From Montifringilla adamsi (taxonomy: Eukaryota > Chordata > Aves > Passeriformes > Passeridae), in the NCBI GenBank assembly GCA_017590115.1, contig JAGGNK010013670.1, positions 2,601,343 through 2,665,342 on the forward strand: a DNA stretch of 64,000 nt. Direction: 5' to 3'. Position 1 is the first letter of the stretch; every line of letters begins with the position of its first letter. The notes under the pieces are model-generated. The model did not search any database, had not been told where the DNA came from, and worked only from the letters and a program-made list of their open reading frames with translations. Shown piece by piece: positions 37,484 to 51,700 of this stretch. A program made the position numbers and the translations under genes.

Positions 37484-40400
37484 TAAGACTTGGTGCTCAG
37501 AGCAAACAGGACTGCCAAAAGGCAGCATGACATAAGGCATTTGCTGCAGATCTGTGTTTTAAGGGACCAGAAAGGACCCCAGAGCCCTGCAGTGTGGTGG
37601 CACACTGTAACACAAAGCAGCAGCTCCATTTACCTCTGGAACACCATGACTGCAGCAAACTCATGCTAACAACAGTATCTTTACACTCAACGATGTGACT
37701 TCTGTACTCTATGCTTTTAAACACCTTTGTTCCTTCTTGTACTCATTACAAATTGGAGAAAATGATTTGCACCTTCCTGGATGTAACTGACCATATAAAA
37801 ATATAATAGAAATAAAATCTAAAGTTTCCACCTGGTACTAATGGAAGCAACCCAAATGCCATTACTTAGCACAGTAGCCTACTACAGCTCCTGCCTTTAA
37901 TTCTGTTCATGTCTTACTATGATGATTTGGATTTTGCAGCTTTTTCTCCAAGGAAAATTCCGAATATGAAGAGTGGAGAGCTAGCCAAAATTAAAATTCA
38001 TGTATAATACACAGAAAATGTTCCTTCAAAATATTATCTCCAAGGACTATTTTTACTTACACACCTCATTCTTTATTGTAGGGAATCTGAAAACTTTAAC
38101 TAAATACTTCCAATATCACTGGATATATTTAGACTTAAGAATATAATTTCAGTAATCATAAAACCATTCACATGAGAAAAACTGATATAACTACAGTAAT
38201 ACTGTGCTGACATAAGTAATTGCACTTGTTAGCATAAAGCCCCTATAAGAAGGTCACATTACTATACAAATTGCCTTTTAAAAAATAAAAATTAAGCTTG
38301 TATTGCTCCTTATTATAAGAACAGCACAGATTATTAGTGCATTTAAAATGGCTTAAAAATCAAATCAAATTTCTCAGAGTTTTAAACAGTTTCTAGCTTG
38401 ACCCAGCAGTTCAGCAAGAAAGTAAAAATTTAGCAACTAAAATCACAAGTAACTTCATTAAAACAAATTCATGTGACTGGAAAAAACCTAGTATAGAAAT
38501 AAAATATCTAGAAAAAGCCATAGTGTAGAGGTGATAAAATAAATTTCAGGTGCTAGTTTTCATTTTTAAACATACCTAATCTAAACCAGCATGACATTCA
38601 AGATAGTAAAAAGCTTGAATTCTTATTCTTTCAGCTGAAACAAGTTACAGAAATTGGCACAAATTTTACCAGCCTTTGGTCTGAAATTACACTACTTTGG
38701 AAAGTAAATAATCTCCATTCTGCCACTGCTATAGTTTCTTAGTTTCATAAATATACTTCCTAACGTTACCTCGATTTAAAATACATTCCTCTAACAGGCT
38801 TTGTTCCCAAAATGATGGCCAAAAACTCATTAAGAATTTGGAACCAGTGTGAAGGATTAACGATGAAAATGCATTTGTTTATTCTGTGAGACAGGACACC
38901 CATTTATGGCACACATTGACTCCTAAATTCAGTGGAAATTTTCTAATTTATATGACAGAAGTAGAAACACATAGCCAAACAGAAATTACCAGCTGAGTGT
39001 CCTAAATAAACACTATCCATTACTGTTTCTGCTATGGCCTCTCCCCAGTTGCCCATCCATTTACTTTCTTGTTTCAACCAGTCAAAAGCTGATTTTTTAA
39101 ATTGGTTATTTTTCAACAACATGTAATCTTAATGTATGCTGCCATTGAACAACAGAAGCCTCTTCCAATGAGTGTCTCATTTATCTTTAGAACTCGGGGA
39201 ACCTTGAAGCAGTCTGAACAGAATAAATCATTAGCATTTCCTACTCTAAAGCATCTAAACAGAGCCATTCTCAGGTCAGAAAACAGGAGATACCCATAGG
39301 GATACTGTAGATATTCAGGATGTTAGCAAGAGTGCTCCAAAAGTTAGGAGCTCTGTGGCTTCCCAGGGGCCACACCACTGGTTGTTCTGGGGAATCCAAG
39401 TCTGCCTCATCCCAGGAAATGTTCAGTGAATTGTCAGGCACTGGTTCCACGCAGCCATCATCTCTTCTGCATACACTCCATTCTTTATCTTCCTCGCTTC
39501 TGCATCTTGGATTCTCCTCCTTCAAGGATGCAACATTCCTCCAGGAATTCCTCCATTCTTCTCCAGGAAGAACATGGTTTAGCTCATTTGAGGCAGAGTG
39601 AGTATTTCATGCCCACATACCCAAACAGATTCCTTAGTTCTGTACAGATGAAGAAAAGTCAAACTACCAGAAGATATTCAGCGTTTTTGACAAAAAGTCT
39701 CATGTTCCATTCAGCCTAACCCACACTGGGGTGCTGGGCAGCACATAAATGGCTTTAAAGTATTTCAGTTATAAATCAAAGACTACAGCAAAAATCTTCT
39801 ACCAAGTTTTTAGGGCATCTGCTGAGACTGCAGAAGTTGCAAAGAGGCAGATATGTAAAACAATAAAGGCTTTTAATCCAGCTGAATAACATCAGACTCC
39901 ACAATCCCCCCAGACTCTTCGTATCTAGCATTTCTCATAGAAAAATAAAAATCTAAACATGGATCAAGAGAGCAAAGTCATTCTTCAAGGACTTAAAATC
40001 AGACGCTAGCTGTAAGTGATTAGGGAACAAAATGTATTTTACACCTTCTGTAACAAGGACAGCCACACATGGTTGTGAGCAGGCCCCAAGTGTGCTCTGG
40101 CCATGCTCCAAGCTAGCTGAAAAGCATGGAATTATTAACCTGGCCCTGAGGAGCATCTGACAGCCCTTGTCTTGTGAGCACAGGCTGCCAGCTCAGTTTC
40201 AATGTGAACATGGCCCATGCCTAACTGATGGGATGCTGCCAGCATCTAGGAATACTGGACAAATGCATTCTAACAGGGGATACTCCTGGATGGCAAATTT
40301 CTCCTCAGCCATTCCAGTAAAACTAAGCCTAAAACATATAGCTGGTGTAGAAGGGAGCATGAACTGGCTAAAGGTTCCAACTCCATGGTCACGCTTGTTC

Positions 40401-40699
40401 TCCTTGAAATCTGAACCCCTCTACCTCAACTTATGAAGCAAAATAAAATGGCCAGTTTTAGGAAAGCACAGCTCCAAACTACTGGCTGCAGAACCAGGAA
40501 AGGTCATTCCACACTTCAAAGAAGGAGCTTGGAATACTTTCAGATTCTCCTGCAGAGTGAATAGAAATGAATGCTGCTCCATTTTAACAGGGTTTCTGGC
40601 TCTATTAGCAAATCTTATTGGCACCTTTTTTTTCACATGGAGTTTTATTTTCAGAAACAGGCACCTGAAAGACACACAAAGGTTGCTAGGTTTAAGATA
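36246..40699. other. Unique non-coding DNA
   Basis: No gene recognised. It includes the 48-A tract at 37432-37479 and a very AT-rich stretch at about 37780-38800. The minus-strand open frame at 39271-39525 (84 codons, acidic and proline-containing) overlaps two plus-strand open frames and has no start context or splice sites I can support. Confidence 0.5.
37432..37479. repeat. Pure 48-A tract
   Basis: Forty-eight uninterrupted A residues between gtttcctctc and cctgtaagac. No retroelement body is recognised upstream. The poly-phenylalanine open frame on the minus strand is an artefact. Confidence 0.95.
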
Positions 40700-41170
40700 T
40701 TCTTTTGTATCTACACTGCCACTAAGGTAAGTGGTTTCCTCAGGGAAGGAATACCAGCATGGATGTCAGTGCAAGGGAAGGCCAGCCGGTCTCCAAAGTG
40801 TGGGCACATTGCAATGCAGTACTGCGGACGAATGGAATGCAGAATAGAGATAGTGACTAAGGTAATCTCACCCCTAAGGAGTTACAGCTGAATTAGGAAC
40901 AGGCCTGCCCTTAATAGGCCACAGCTAGATTCAATTAGGACAGGTATTGTAAAAGAGTAGGTGGGCTGGTCGGGAAGTTAGATGGAGTTTGTTGGCTGTG
41001 CTGTGAGGAAGAAGGAGTCAGTACTGTGAGGAGCTGCCCGTAAGAAATCACTGAGAAGGTATGGAGCTTTTGCAAAAAGATGACAACACAGTACCAATTC
41101 CATAGTGTATTGTACTGCAGTTTCAAAGCAGGCTCCTGCAGCTTGGTTACAAATCCTAGGTAGTCAACAA
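40700..41170 (+). mobile_element. Possible old interspersed repeat, LTR-like
   Basis: The stretch has a repeat-like texture I associate with bird genomes (ttacagctgaattaggaac, ggcctgcccttaat, ggagctgcccgtaag, aatcactgagaaggtatgg). No diagnostic end, duplication or polyadenylation signal was found, and the family is unknown. It could be unique DNA. Confidence 0.3.
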
Positions 41171-44100
41171 ACAGATTTTAAAAATTACACAGGATGATAC
41201 AACCCAAGAGGTTGAACTTGTCAGGAGTAGTGTACGGCTAGCATGCAACAGCTGAGGATGGGGCAACCACTACCACCCCTACCACCTCTACAGACAGCAG
41301 CAAGAGGGAGGAAAAGGAAGGAAAATAAAAAGAAACCCCAAAAAAACCAGCAGGGTTTGAGAACTTACTCCATTCATTTTTACTCAAGCAACTGAAAGCA
41401 TGAGCTTGCTTGATATATTCCTTTAACAAGCAATATGAAAACAGCAATCAAAACTTCTTTCACCTAACTGCATGAGCTGCTATCCATGCTCAGTTATTTG
41501 TTTGCTCATTGGAACAAAAGTCCTGTTTCTAAACCAAATTTCTAACAGAAGCACTCACTCTAAGCGATGGTTCCCATGATCTTGGTATCAGGATCAAAAC
41601 AGAGATAGTCTGAGTACACACACACAGATACAGGCAGACCATCAATAAGCCACACTTACCATTAGCACATGGTGCAGCATGGAAATAATAAATGACACAT
41701 CAAAGCACTTTCCCAGCTGTAAAAGATTCTCCTTTTTAATTCATCAGCTCATTCAACTGCCACTTCTTTACAGTTTATATTGACTACAAAGTAATCAGAA
41801 CTCTTTTACAGGACTAAATATGAGCTAATTTGCAGCAATTGGATCCAGAAGACTTTATTAAAGGCCTTAATATCACCTTTTCTTTTATTAGAAAACACTT
41901 TTATGATAAAAGCAAAGTTTTTTGACTTTCAGTAATTCAACATTTGGTCCTAATGCACTTAAATGGAAAAAATACTTAGAGGTTTCGAAAAGCCTAAAAT
42001 AGAGAAACATCTGCTAAAATTTAGGTGCAGCTGTTTAGGGAAGAGGTCCAACTCTAGAAAAGCCAGTATTGAAAGCTCCCTCTGCAACCAATAAAAAGTC
42101 TATTTAAAAAGTCATGGAACAGGGTGAAGTATTTGTTCAGGTTCAAAGTGATGTTTTTTGTTTTGTTTTTAAAACACTGACATCTTTTGGTCATCAAAAC
42201 TTGGATGAATTTCTTAATTTAGTGTCAAACAGGTGTTTCAGTCAAAGCCCCAACCAGGCCAAATTCCAACCAGGCCATAGCATGTGCTTTTTCAAAGCAG
42301 ACAGAATTGTTTCAGTTTTAAGAATAAAGATCCCCAAAATAGTCTAATTTTGGTACAAGAGGCCTGGTTTTTTTCCTGCTTAGCAACTAGCGTCACTTCA
42401 ATGGTGAACAAAGTCACTTTATGTTAAGCCTTATTACCAGCTTTAGGCTCTTTTAAACAACTCTACACACATTTGTATGAAAAGCATCTTACACTGTATT
42501 ACTACATTGTTTTCCAGTTGGGGGGGGAAATCTGAATGGCACTTACATAAAAGCCTAATTCATATGACATTAGTATAATTTTGGCCCAGGGAAGTACGAA
42601 TGTAGACTATTACAATCCTTAGCCTCAGCGAGGAAGGTAGTATCCTTCAACATTGTAGATTTAATTCTTTATTCAAAAATGAAGTGAAAGGGACTGATAA
42701 ATTTCATTTTTTCAGCAATAACAATAATCACTAAACCTGCACCAGGCAGGTAAGATTCCTGCTGAACAGGACATAGACTGTTAAAATGAGAAAGTTCCAT
42801 TTGCTACTGTACACAAGAGCAATCTGAGCCTAAAAAAAAAAAAGTGAAAATGTGAGTCTCTACACATAAGGCTTATGTCTGCCTGCCTAATGCTGTCTAG
42901 TGCCTGTGAGCGCAGTGCATACAATACACTACCTTATATAAACTGAAGAAGAGAATTAAAGGGTTGAGTATTAAGAGACACACTCTTCTGCTAATTACCC
43001 AAAACAATGACTGGAGCAAAATTAGACCAGTGCATTTCAGACACATAACATCAATATTGCTTGTACTTTTTGCATAGCTCCAAATACTTCATCACATCAT
43101 AACACAGTAGTATTGTTTTTCAAGAACATGATAAGACACATATTTAATTTCTGTTTCTGCTGGAAGCGGGAACAGGCAGGATTCAAAATGTAATGCATAA
43201 CCATAATGTTAGTTAACAGAACCACAAACTACCAAAAAGATTCAGGTGGGTTTTGATTCATGATAATTCTTGGGTTTGATCTATACCATGGCTCACTGCA
43301 TCACACATCACTGTGGGCTTCCCACACTCCTATACTCACCCCAGGTGTCCCTCATTGTCCTGTCCTGTCCTGGAGCACAAGCTCAAGGGACTTTTCATCA
43401 CTTCTAGTACAGTCCCATGTTCATAGTTCTCCTCCAGGGAAATCTTTAGCAGAGAGCTAAGTTATTAAAGATAAAATATGTATTACTTTGCTTATTTTTC
43501 AGATTAACAGCAATGGACTGAAGCAACAATATTATTTTTATATTTTAATTAGTTGGGTCAAAAGCAAATGGCTTGTCAAAGTTAGCCTTACTGCTGCACA
43601 ACACATCTCTGTGAGTGCAAACACTAGCCAGAATATCCAAGTGACTTTTAAAAGACTTTTATGGATATTCCACTCTCAAAGGATCCTGGATGAGATCAAT
43701 GGATGCCAATCGAGATCATTATGTATGACCTACCTTGCCCATTTCCTTCCCATTTTGCCTTTGAGGCTCTTTTAGTGCACTGAATGTCTTTCTGGGGAAT
43801 TTCATTTAATATCTTGGCAGCACACTCAATTCCTCCTGTCAGATCCTTGAGGCAGTCCTATAAATAAAGGGCAGAATGCTTTATTACTAGAGTCAGCAAA
43901 AGAATTGTGCACAGTGATGCCCTTACTCATACCACAACGTTATTAAAATGTGCATACTGTTCCTATGGTTCAGAGGCAAAGGGAGGCAAGTAACTGCAAT
44001 TGCAACCTAATGGTTTGTTCTCTCTGCTCCTAGGTCTGTGCGCAAGACTGAGTGTTTTGAATTCTGCTCCAGATTAGCTACCATCTCTGCTTCCTTTACT

Positions 44101-46879
44101 TCTGTTGACACAGCCCCATACCTTGCTGGTCTTACATGAACACATGCTTTATTTGTGTTTAATGCTGACATGTAATTAGTATCAGCTGCAAAACTGGCAC
44201 TTCAACTGCTGGCAAGCTGCAGCCTGGTAGGAGAGGCAGTGCTGCACTAAGGTTGGAGCTCAGGGTTCCTAATCAACTTTTGCATTTCCAGCTGCCTAGA
44301 GCACGCCAGAGACCTGGAAGAAGTCACATAGGGACTCCCATACCACATCCACTGCAACTTCTACAGCCTGCTGCTTTGATCTAAAGTAAAACAGACAGCA
44401 GGTCATTGCTAAATGTACTAATTTAAAACCAGCCTACTTCAAAAAGACTTCAAAGTCCTTGCTAGTATTACAGAACAATCAGTCAGGGATGACTTACCAA
44501 AACACATTGCAGCCAGACTCAGGATTTTATCATAATGCTCATCTGATTTGTGAGTGCTCTTCCCATGGGCTTACGTGGTAAAGAAGAATTTTAGTCTTTT
44601 GAAAAATATATTTCTAACATGAGGAAAGCACTAAAATAGGACCCAAACCTACCATTTCTTTACTCAGTAATTGTAGTCCAACAAACAATAACATCCAAGA
44701 CTTATACCAGTTTTGAAGAGGTCAAGGTTGTGTCAGGAATTAATTTTCCCATTTTGAATTATTATACCATTTATTTAAAAACTTAAAACTTAACATTGTG
44801 TAGTAACAAAGTCCAAAAAGCATTACCAGCATCTTACTCACGTGCAGCAGGTTTAAGGCAAACACATTTACCTTACAATTCCCCTTTTTGAGTACCCCAG
44901 GGGGAGAAAAGCTAGAACCAAGAGAATGCTCAACCCTTCAAGGGGGGACATTATATTAAGAAATTCATTTCAAAATAGTTTATATTTAAGGCTTATAAAA
45001 CCTCAGCAAAAACATTATGACTTTAGAGTTAACTGCAAAACTGCATATTATTCATTAGCAGCCTCTTCCAGGAGAGGGAGCAGGAAAGGAGGCATGCCCC
45101 ACTTGAATGAGATTGTAAAGTTATTGTAAAGTTCTCTCGCTACAGGGGAATGTGCCAATTGTTACATTTCATTCATTTTATAACACAGTACATACATTTT
45201 CACCAAAATGCAGCCTTAGAATGGGCATAAATTCTGCTAGGCTGCCTCCTTATGGGTATAACCAACAAAGAAATAAGCTATCCATATGTACACAAAGATA
45301 GGTAGCACACACCACTCCCTCTCTAATGCTCCAGTTTCTGTTGCAAATAAACTACACAGGCCAACTGAGTTACTCTTACCACTACTCCCATCCTCTTGAC
45401 CGCACATCCTCAACAAAATTCTTAAACTGATGCTCTTCAACAAAACTTAATGGATGAAACACAAGATTCAAGAGACAGTAAGTCCCATATCACTAATTAG
45501 AACTTGCAGGGGCTTGTGGAAGGCCTATTTAAATAACTGCTGGACTCATTTCTTGGCTCTCATTTCTTGTCTGTTCAGCTGCTGTTTGCAGTGGCTCAGC
45601 CACAGAGCAGTAAGATGTTATAAATGTTATTGCTACGATACCTGATAGGTGGAGTGGGGGTTGGGAGGGAGATCAATTTTTTTCAAAAAGAACGTTGCAG
45701 AAGAGAGACCTTCCAAAAGTCCTACAAAACATCTCTTTTAGAGCTACTCTACATTACCAGAGCAGCACTTCTAGTTAGAAGGAAAGTGAATGATCTTTCT
45801 TCTATTTACACTTGGTGCTTTTCTGGATTTTAGTGCTGCTGCACCTCACAGGCTGAGATGACTCCAACCCACACACCTTTCACACAAGGAGGCCATGAAA
45901 GACAGAGTGTGAGTATCAGTTTGATACACCGCATTACTGCCCCGGGATCTTTGCACTGTGCTCCACCTTGGGCAATTAAGTTACCAGTAAACTCCTATTA
46001 TAACTCTAACAAATCAAACTTACTTCTCAAATCCAATATTAAACTACACTTCCTTTCTTATTAAAGTGCTTATGTAAGGAAGAAAAAAGGTGTCAAATAG
46101 CAAAAATATTGCTGGTGTAGGGCTCCAGCAGATGCAGAACAGTGTGACTTCAGTGATCATTATTCAGTGTTTGCTCCATAAAACTCATTCTGTTCAGCTC
46201 AGTCACTGACTGTCTGAATATATACCATGGCATTCAAGTTCTGAATTTTTAATAGTAGGTTTCCACAAGGATTTCACTTGTAACACAACTTCAGCAAAAT
46301 ACAGCAATAGAGTTCATGTAGACTTCATTTATGCACGTGGGCATTTTTTCACACAGACCCAAAAGAAAGATCTTTTCACTGGACATCTGTTGATGGTACA
46401 TGGAAACTTTCATTTATCTTGACAACAGCTTAAAATAAGTGTCTAAGGTCTCAAGGGAAAAAAAAGGCTGTAAAATAATTTCTTTAGATTTGTCTGAAAA
46501 GCCAACAAAATAATATAGATACATCAAAATAGCATATGCATCCAAAAAAAATTCAAAAGTTAGTTTAGCAACACACAATGAAGATATTAAATATAATTTT
46601 TTTTTCTTACATGTACACAAAATTATATATATATGGTTTTATAGTCAAGAATTAAATCAGCAGTGTGGGTAGGGTAGGCTGACTTGCATGCATACTAAGG
46701 AAAAAAGAAAACACTTTAAAATCACATACATGTGTTTTTAACCACAAGCATGCAATAACATTCCTCGCTGCCTTTGGAACAGGTATCAATGTCAAACTCA
46801 GGGCTGGAATGTCATCACTGCTGGCAGGGCACTACTGCCAGGACACTCATGTATGCAGTGGTCCCACTGACACCATCAG
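41171..46879. other. Unique non-coding DNA
   Basis: No gene recognised. The only simple tracts are a short G7 at about 42521 and a 12-A tract at 42832-42843. Open frames are all under 100 codons and lack domains. Confidence 0.55.
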
Positions 46880-47028
46880 GTGTTGTTTATGCATGATTCA
46901 AGTCTAAATGTCAAGGCAAAACAGAAGGAGCCAGCAGGAAATATACCACGGAAAAGTGTAAGAAGAGAAGGATTAGCTACACAGATAGCAATAAAAACAC
47001 TTTTCCCCCTGCTGTTTCAAGGGGGAAG
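46880..47028 (+). mobile_element. Possible 3' end of an ERV internal region with polypurine tract
   Basis: The run aagggggaag at 47019-47028 lies directly before a TG that starts LTR-like sequence. A polypurine tract, the primer site for plus-strand DNA synthesis in retroviruses, occupies exactly that place. The preceding 140 bases would then be the last part of a retroviral interior, but no gene product is recognisable. Confidence 0.45.
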
Positions 47029-48006
47029 TGTTGGGGTTTTAGGAGTTCTCCTTTTCTTTGTTGGTTTTTGTTTGGTTTTTTTTTTTCCTCTTAAGGAATT
47101 TTTCTTCATATGTGTTAGTAGGAGACAATGATGACTGGATACAAAGGAGAGAAAAAACACGTAGTCACAGCTCAGGGGAGGGGTGCAGCTGGCTGCTCTC
47201 TCTTTACCTGGGGTTTCTCATGCAGATCAGAGATATCATGAGAGTTTTGGACTGAGGAAATGGGATTTGGAGCGGCCCCTATCTCTCATGGTCTCTCATC
47301 ATTTGGAGGGGAGACAGGCTGCGGTCGCTGTGAGTAGAATTCGTCACCACTGCAGGGTTCAGTCTCCTGCTGCCTTTCTTTCACCGTGAGAGCAGCTCTG
47401 CTCGTAAGAGCGGCCACTGTACTTGGGCCTTATCAACGCCCTGCCTCACTAAAAAAGGATTGTCACCATTTGCTCAGCTGCCTCAGGGGAAACCCTGGGA
47501 TCTCCAGCCCACCTTTCCCTGCCCTGCTCGAAGCCAGGCCGCCGATGCCCTTCCCTCACCACTTCACTGGCACTGCTCCGGGTTTTTGCTACACTCAGCC
47601 CCGTACCCCTGCCCATCGAGATCTCCCGTGCTCCCCACTACAGCTGCAGAGTTTCATAAATCTCATCTCCTACCCTGAGCTTCCTGCTCATTCCTGCCAT
47701 TCAAGCTTGCTGCTTCCAAGAGTCCTGCTTGAGCACCAGGACCGGCTGTCCCAGGGGTTTGTGAAGCGAAGCCTCTCCTCCATCCCTTCCCATCTCAGCC
47801 GAGCTGCCATTACCGCGTGAGGGAGATGAGGCTGGGCCCGGCCACAGCGCCCCCTGCAGGCGTGGGGAATCACCGCCCCGCCCGGCCCGCCGGGAGCCAG
47901 CAGCGCCCCTGCTGGCCGTGCCCGGAACTGCAGCCAGGGGAAGGCGCCCTTCTCTCTGCAGGGACGGGGCTGGGGCTGGCTTTGTGCTGCTGCTGCTTGT
48001 TCGCCT
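47029..48006 (+). mobile_element. LTR-like, CpG-rich sequence broken by a nested LTR
   Basis: It starts tgttggggttttagg right after a polypurine tract, passes through a T-rich part (47050-47090), and becomes GC- and CpG-rich (47260-48000; for example cagcgccccctgcagg near 47848). The start, the tract and the interspersed-repeat wording point to an endogenous retrovirus LTR, perhaps of an ERVL-like group. No polyadenylation signal or CA end is reached before a second LTR begins at 48007 in the opposite direction. The 144-codon open frame at 47386-47820 lies wholly inside this repeat and is not a host gene. A CpG-island promoter is the alternative reading. Confidence 0.5.
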
Positions 48007-48752
48007 TGTTATGAAGCATGGACAAATGACTCTTCAACTAATTAAAGTTGAAAAGAGGGTATATTTATTACAGCGCTGGACACACGTGGAATAATTTCCA
48101 TAAGCTCCTGCTCTCTATTTATCCAGAAAAGGTTTTACATATTCAGATGGTTTCCAGGATGGTTTCTGTGATGCTTATTACATAAACATTAGTTTTCATC
48201 TAATATTATAATTAGCTGAATATCCATTACAGCTGAGCAATTGCCCTCTTTTACTGGGTTGGTGGGCTCTGGAGGGGAAGTAAGATGTCTTCCTCATGGT
48301 AAACTCTCCACCTGTGTCAAGTTGGCAGGGCTCCTTGACTTGCTGGTGACAGTCCAAACCTCCTCTCATTCTTAGAACCCAGTGGTATTTATGGCTCCTG
48401 CAGTCTTAAAATAGTTCATCTATCACCTGTCATTCCCAGCCTTGTGTCAGTTATCCCCACCTGGTATCACAGTATATATTCTTTGCTAACTACATTTCTA
48501 ACTTAACCCCTTAATTAATTTAAGCTCTTAATTAAAATATATATAGTTTTCACTATCTTAGTGATAGTGAAACTCAAGCATTCCTTGCTCAACCCCTTGA
48601 CTCAGTTATACACATATATTCTAGTAAAAGAACTGTTATTTGCTTTCCCATGTCTTTGCCTAAAACCCTCTAATTTCAAAGTTATAATAATTTGGAGGGA
48701 AGGGAGGTAGGTTCCTGCCTTCCTTGGCAGGCACCTGTCTTTTAAACCAACA
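48007..48752 (-). mobile_element. Solo LTR of an endogenous retrovirus, minus strand
   Basis: On the minus strand this 746-base unit starts tgttggtttaaaagacaggt and ends gcttcataaca. Near the downstream end it has a TATA-like gataaatag (plus-strand 48115-48124) and then aataaa (48064-48069) about 57 bases before the terminus. The opening (acaggtgcctgccaaggaag) matches wording I recall from a common passerine LTR group. No tRNA primer-binding site follows the end, so it is solo. The flanking bases (cgcct and cagga) do not form a target-site duplication, which suggests loss or rearrangement at one side. Confidence 0.75.
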
Positions 48753-51700
48753 CAGGACTCAGATAGTAATGGACCATACAGACACTCTCAAAAGACTAAT
48801 CATATCCCAATTTATTAGGAAATTCGATAATTGCTGCATTTGAATGAACTATAAATCCTAATTTCCCTAGGACTCTAATAGCAGTCTTTTGGCAAATGTA
48901 AGCCCTTAACTTATCCATTCAACCTCCTTTTACAAATAAAGCAAAACCAGAAGATAAACCATCAAAATGAAAGGCAAAGACCTGAGGAGTAAAAGGAGCA
49001 GGGACCCTGCTGTAAATTATCCCTCATGTTATGCACAGAACCTTACAATAGTCAGGGTTACAGGGGAATTGCAGGAGAATTAATTGAAGAAGGTTATTTT
49101 GGAGAAAAAAAACCCCAAGTGTTGTCTGCGTTTTTTGTACTTTAAAATAACCCTTAAGACACATATGTGAAATTCAAGCAAATTGTTCACAGAAAATGTA
49201 TTTTAAGACCTAATATAAGACCTTAGCTTCCCATTGCACAGCTTCAGATAAATACATTCATCACATCTTCCAGACATACCCTTACAAATAAATCTAAGAG
49301 ATCTTGACATTTACGCTGCATAGGGAACTGTCTAGATCTGCTTGATTCAAAATTCTCCACCTATTTCATCCTTGGTATGCAGAACACTCCTGTTTAGCAG
49401 CCCTGATTACTCTCTTCAAAAATGTGAAATTGAACTGCAGAGAATAGAAGGATCAGCTCTCCAAAGAGACTTGTTTCTCGCACAGAAGAGCACCACAGAT
49501 CCCTAAGCCATTCTCACCTGTGTCATCCATCTCAGTGAATGAGGATTTTAAGCTCATCAAATGCCTCACAGAGGAAGTCAGCATATACCAGTGGTGTTCA
49601 CACAACGCTCAGACTAAGCTAAATGTCATCTAAATTACCTTTTTCAGAAGAAGGTGCATCTTAGTTTTGCTGCAGGAGTGCATTTTCCTCTTTTAGAGTT
49701 CAAGCACCTGACATCTTTGTGAGTTGTCCACTTGAAAATCTTTCTACTGACAACCAGTCAGCTATCATTCTTCTGTCTGAAACATAGCTGACATAAAATG
49801 AAGTGACTTTCCTCTCTTACCCAATGCCCCAGTGATCACAGATGTGTCCAAGATGAAGGAAGTCAAATTTCAGTTTCCTCTTCTGCTTGAAGGAGGGTCA
49901 AACTTGCACCTTTTATTATTCTACCAGCCAGGAAACCTCAGAGCCTGGGAACTCACAGTCAGTCCTGGGCAGAGAATGATGCAAACTGAAGTGGGAGACA
50001 GGCAGGTGGGGGAAATAAATTCTCACTAGAAGCTGAAAAACTAGCCCACTTCTATAAATCTGCGCCCATATTACTTCCTGAGAGAAAAAATGGTTTTCAA
50101 TTTCCAGCAGCTTTGGCACCAGTAAGTTTTAGATGACCGGCTATTATTTGCTGTTCAGTAAGACTACAACAAACTTTGGACAATAATATCAGGCATGAGA
50201 ATTCAACTGGTGTTCAAACAGCTGAATTAGGAATGATGTCTTGTGGGTAAAGCATGGCCTGCAAACTTAAGCCTTTCCTAATCTGTTTTACACTGTTTTA
50301 AAACTCAAGGAGGCCATCAGTTCCTTCTTCTCAGACCATTTCTCCAGATGATAAATGGAGATAAATATAACTCTGTTATAGCATGCTTTGAGAACTACAT
50401 AATAGAAAGATTACATTAGTACAAAAATCAACACCTCACAGCAGATGACACTCCATCAAAGCATTGGTAAAGAATCACTGCACTTCAATTTAAAATAAAA
50501 TAAAACCAGGTGATTTGCAAAGAGAGTAACCACCAGCTTGGCATCTTGTTTTCTCAGTCACAGCTTTATAACAATCATAAAATCTGTTGGTCCAACTTGT
50601 CTGTTTTCCAATTTTCAGAATGAGAACAGACTCCAGCATTTGCTTTGGGGCATGCCACCCAAGAACTGATGCTGACTGCCCAGGTCCACAGCAGTACACT
50701 ACAAAGTCTGAAGCAACCCTGAACCCTTAAACACTTTTTTTTCCCATTGTCAAAATACGAAAACCAAATGTTCTTTACCTTACAGAAGAAAGTAGTTCCT
50801 AGATGGGAAAAACACAACCCAAAATATTCTTGCTTCATAATTAGAAGGTAATATCTTAGAGAAATGGGTTACAAGGGTACCTGCCATGACATGATGCAGC
50901 TCCCTCATGGACATTATCCACATCATCTAATGAAAAGGGACAGCCAGGATGGGAGTCAGGATGCTGTCAGCTGACGTGTTTGACAGACAACTGCATTCAT
51001 TTGGCACTGTGCAAGTTAACCGGAGAAAGACTGAAGGGAAGTTTTACTCTGACAGCACTCAACCATTTTAAACTAGAATTGTTTTGCAGTATTTGTACGA
51101 TCCAATAGGAAAGAAACAAAATATAATCTAGAAACAACTTTGAGATTATAGCACCCATAACACTAAGTGCATAATTGAATGGAAAAACTGATTTGTTTAT
51201 TACAACAGTATTTCTTTATTTGTACCATAAATTAAGTATATTTTTTGGCAGTTCTCCCTTGCTAGGAACAATTTTTTTATTGATGAACCTGCTAATTTTA
51301 AGGGCTGAGCCTTTAGAGCCCATTAGACGAACATCATCAACACATTTTGTTTTTTAAGGCAAGGGAAAGAAACATTAAGCAAGCTGCCATTCCCATTTTT
51401 CAAAGTAAATCTTTTTCTTTCTCACACAGTTATACACCAGTACATAAAATTGATTTCAGAAGTTACCTCTGATTTACATGGCTGTGGAAGCAGTCACAAA
51501 CCCACAGCATACGTAAAGACATTTCTGCAGCATCTCTTCATGCTGCTGAGTCTGCACGCATCTAACCTGGGACAGCAGAGGAATTTCAAGTGCCATTATG
51601 CTGCAAAGGGAAAATGTGCCTTGCTTCCCAGGCTACAGATTGCTATTCATATTGCCAAAGTGCCCTGAGAACAAGACTCAGGTTGGTGTATATATCTCTA

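Noticed and set aside
47386..47820. 144-codon open frame in CpG-rich DNA
   Set aside because: It lies inside an LTR-like repeat; its openness follows from GC content.
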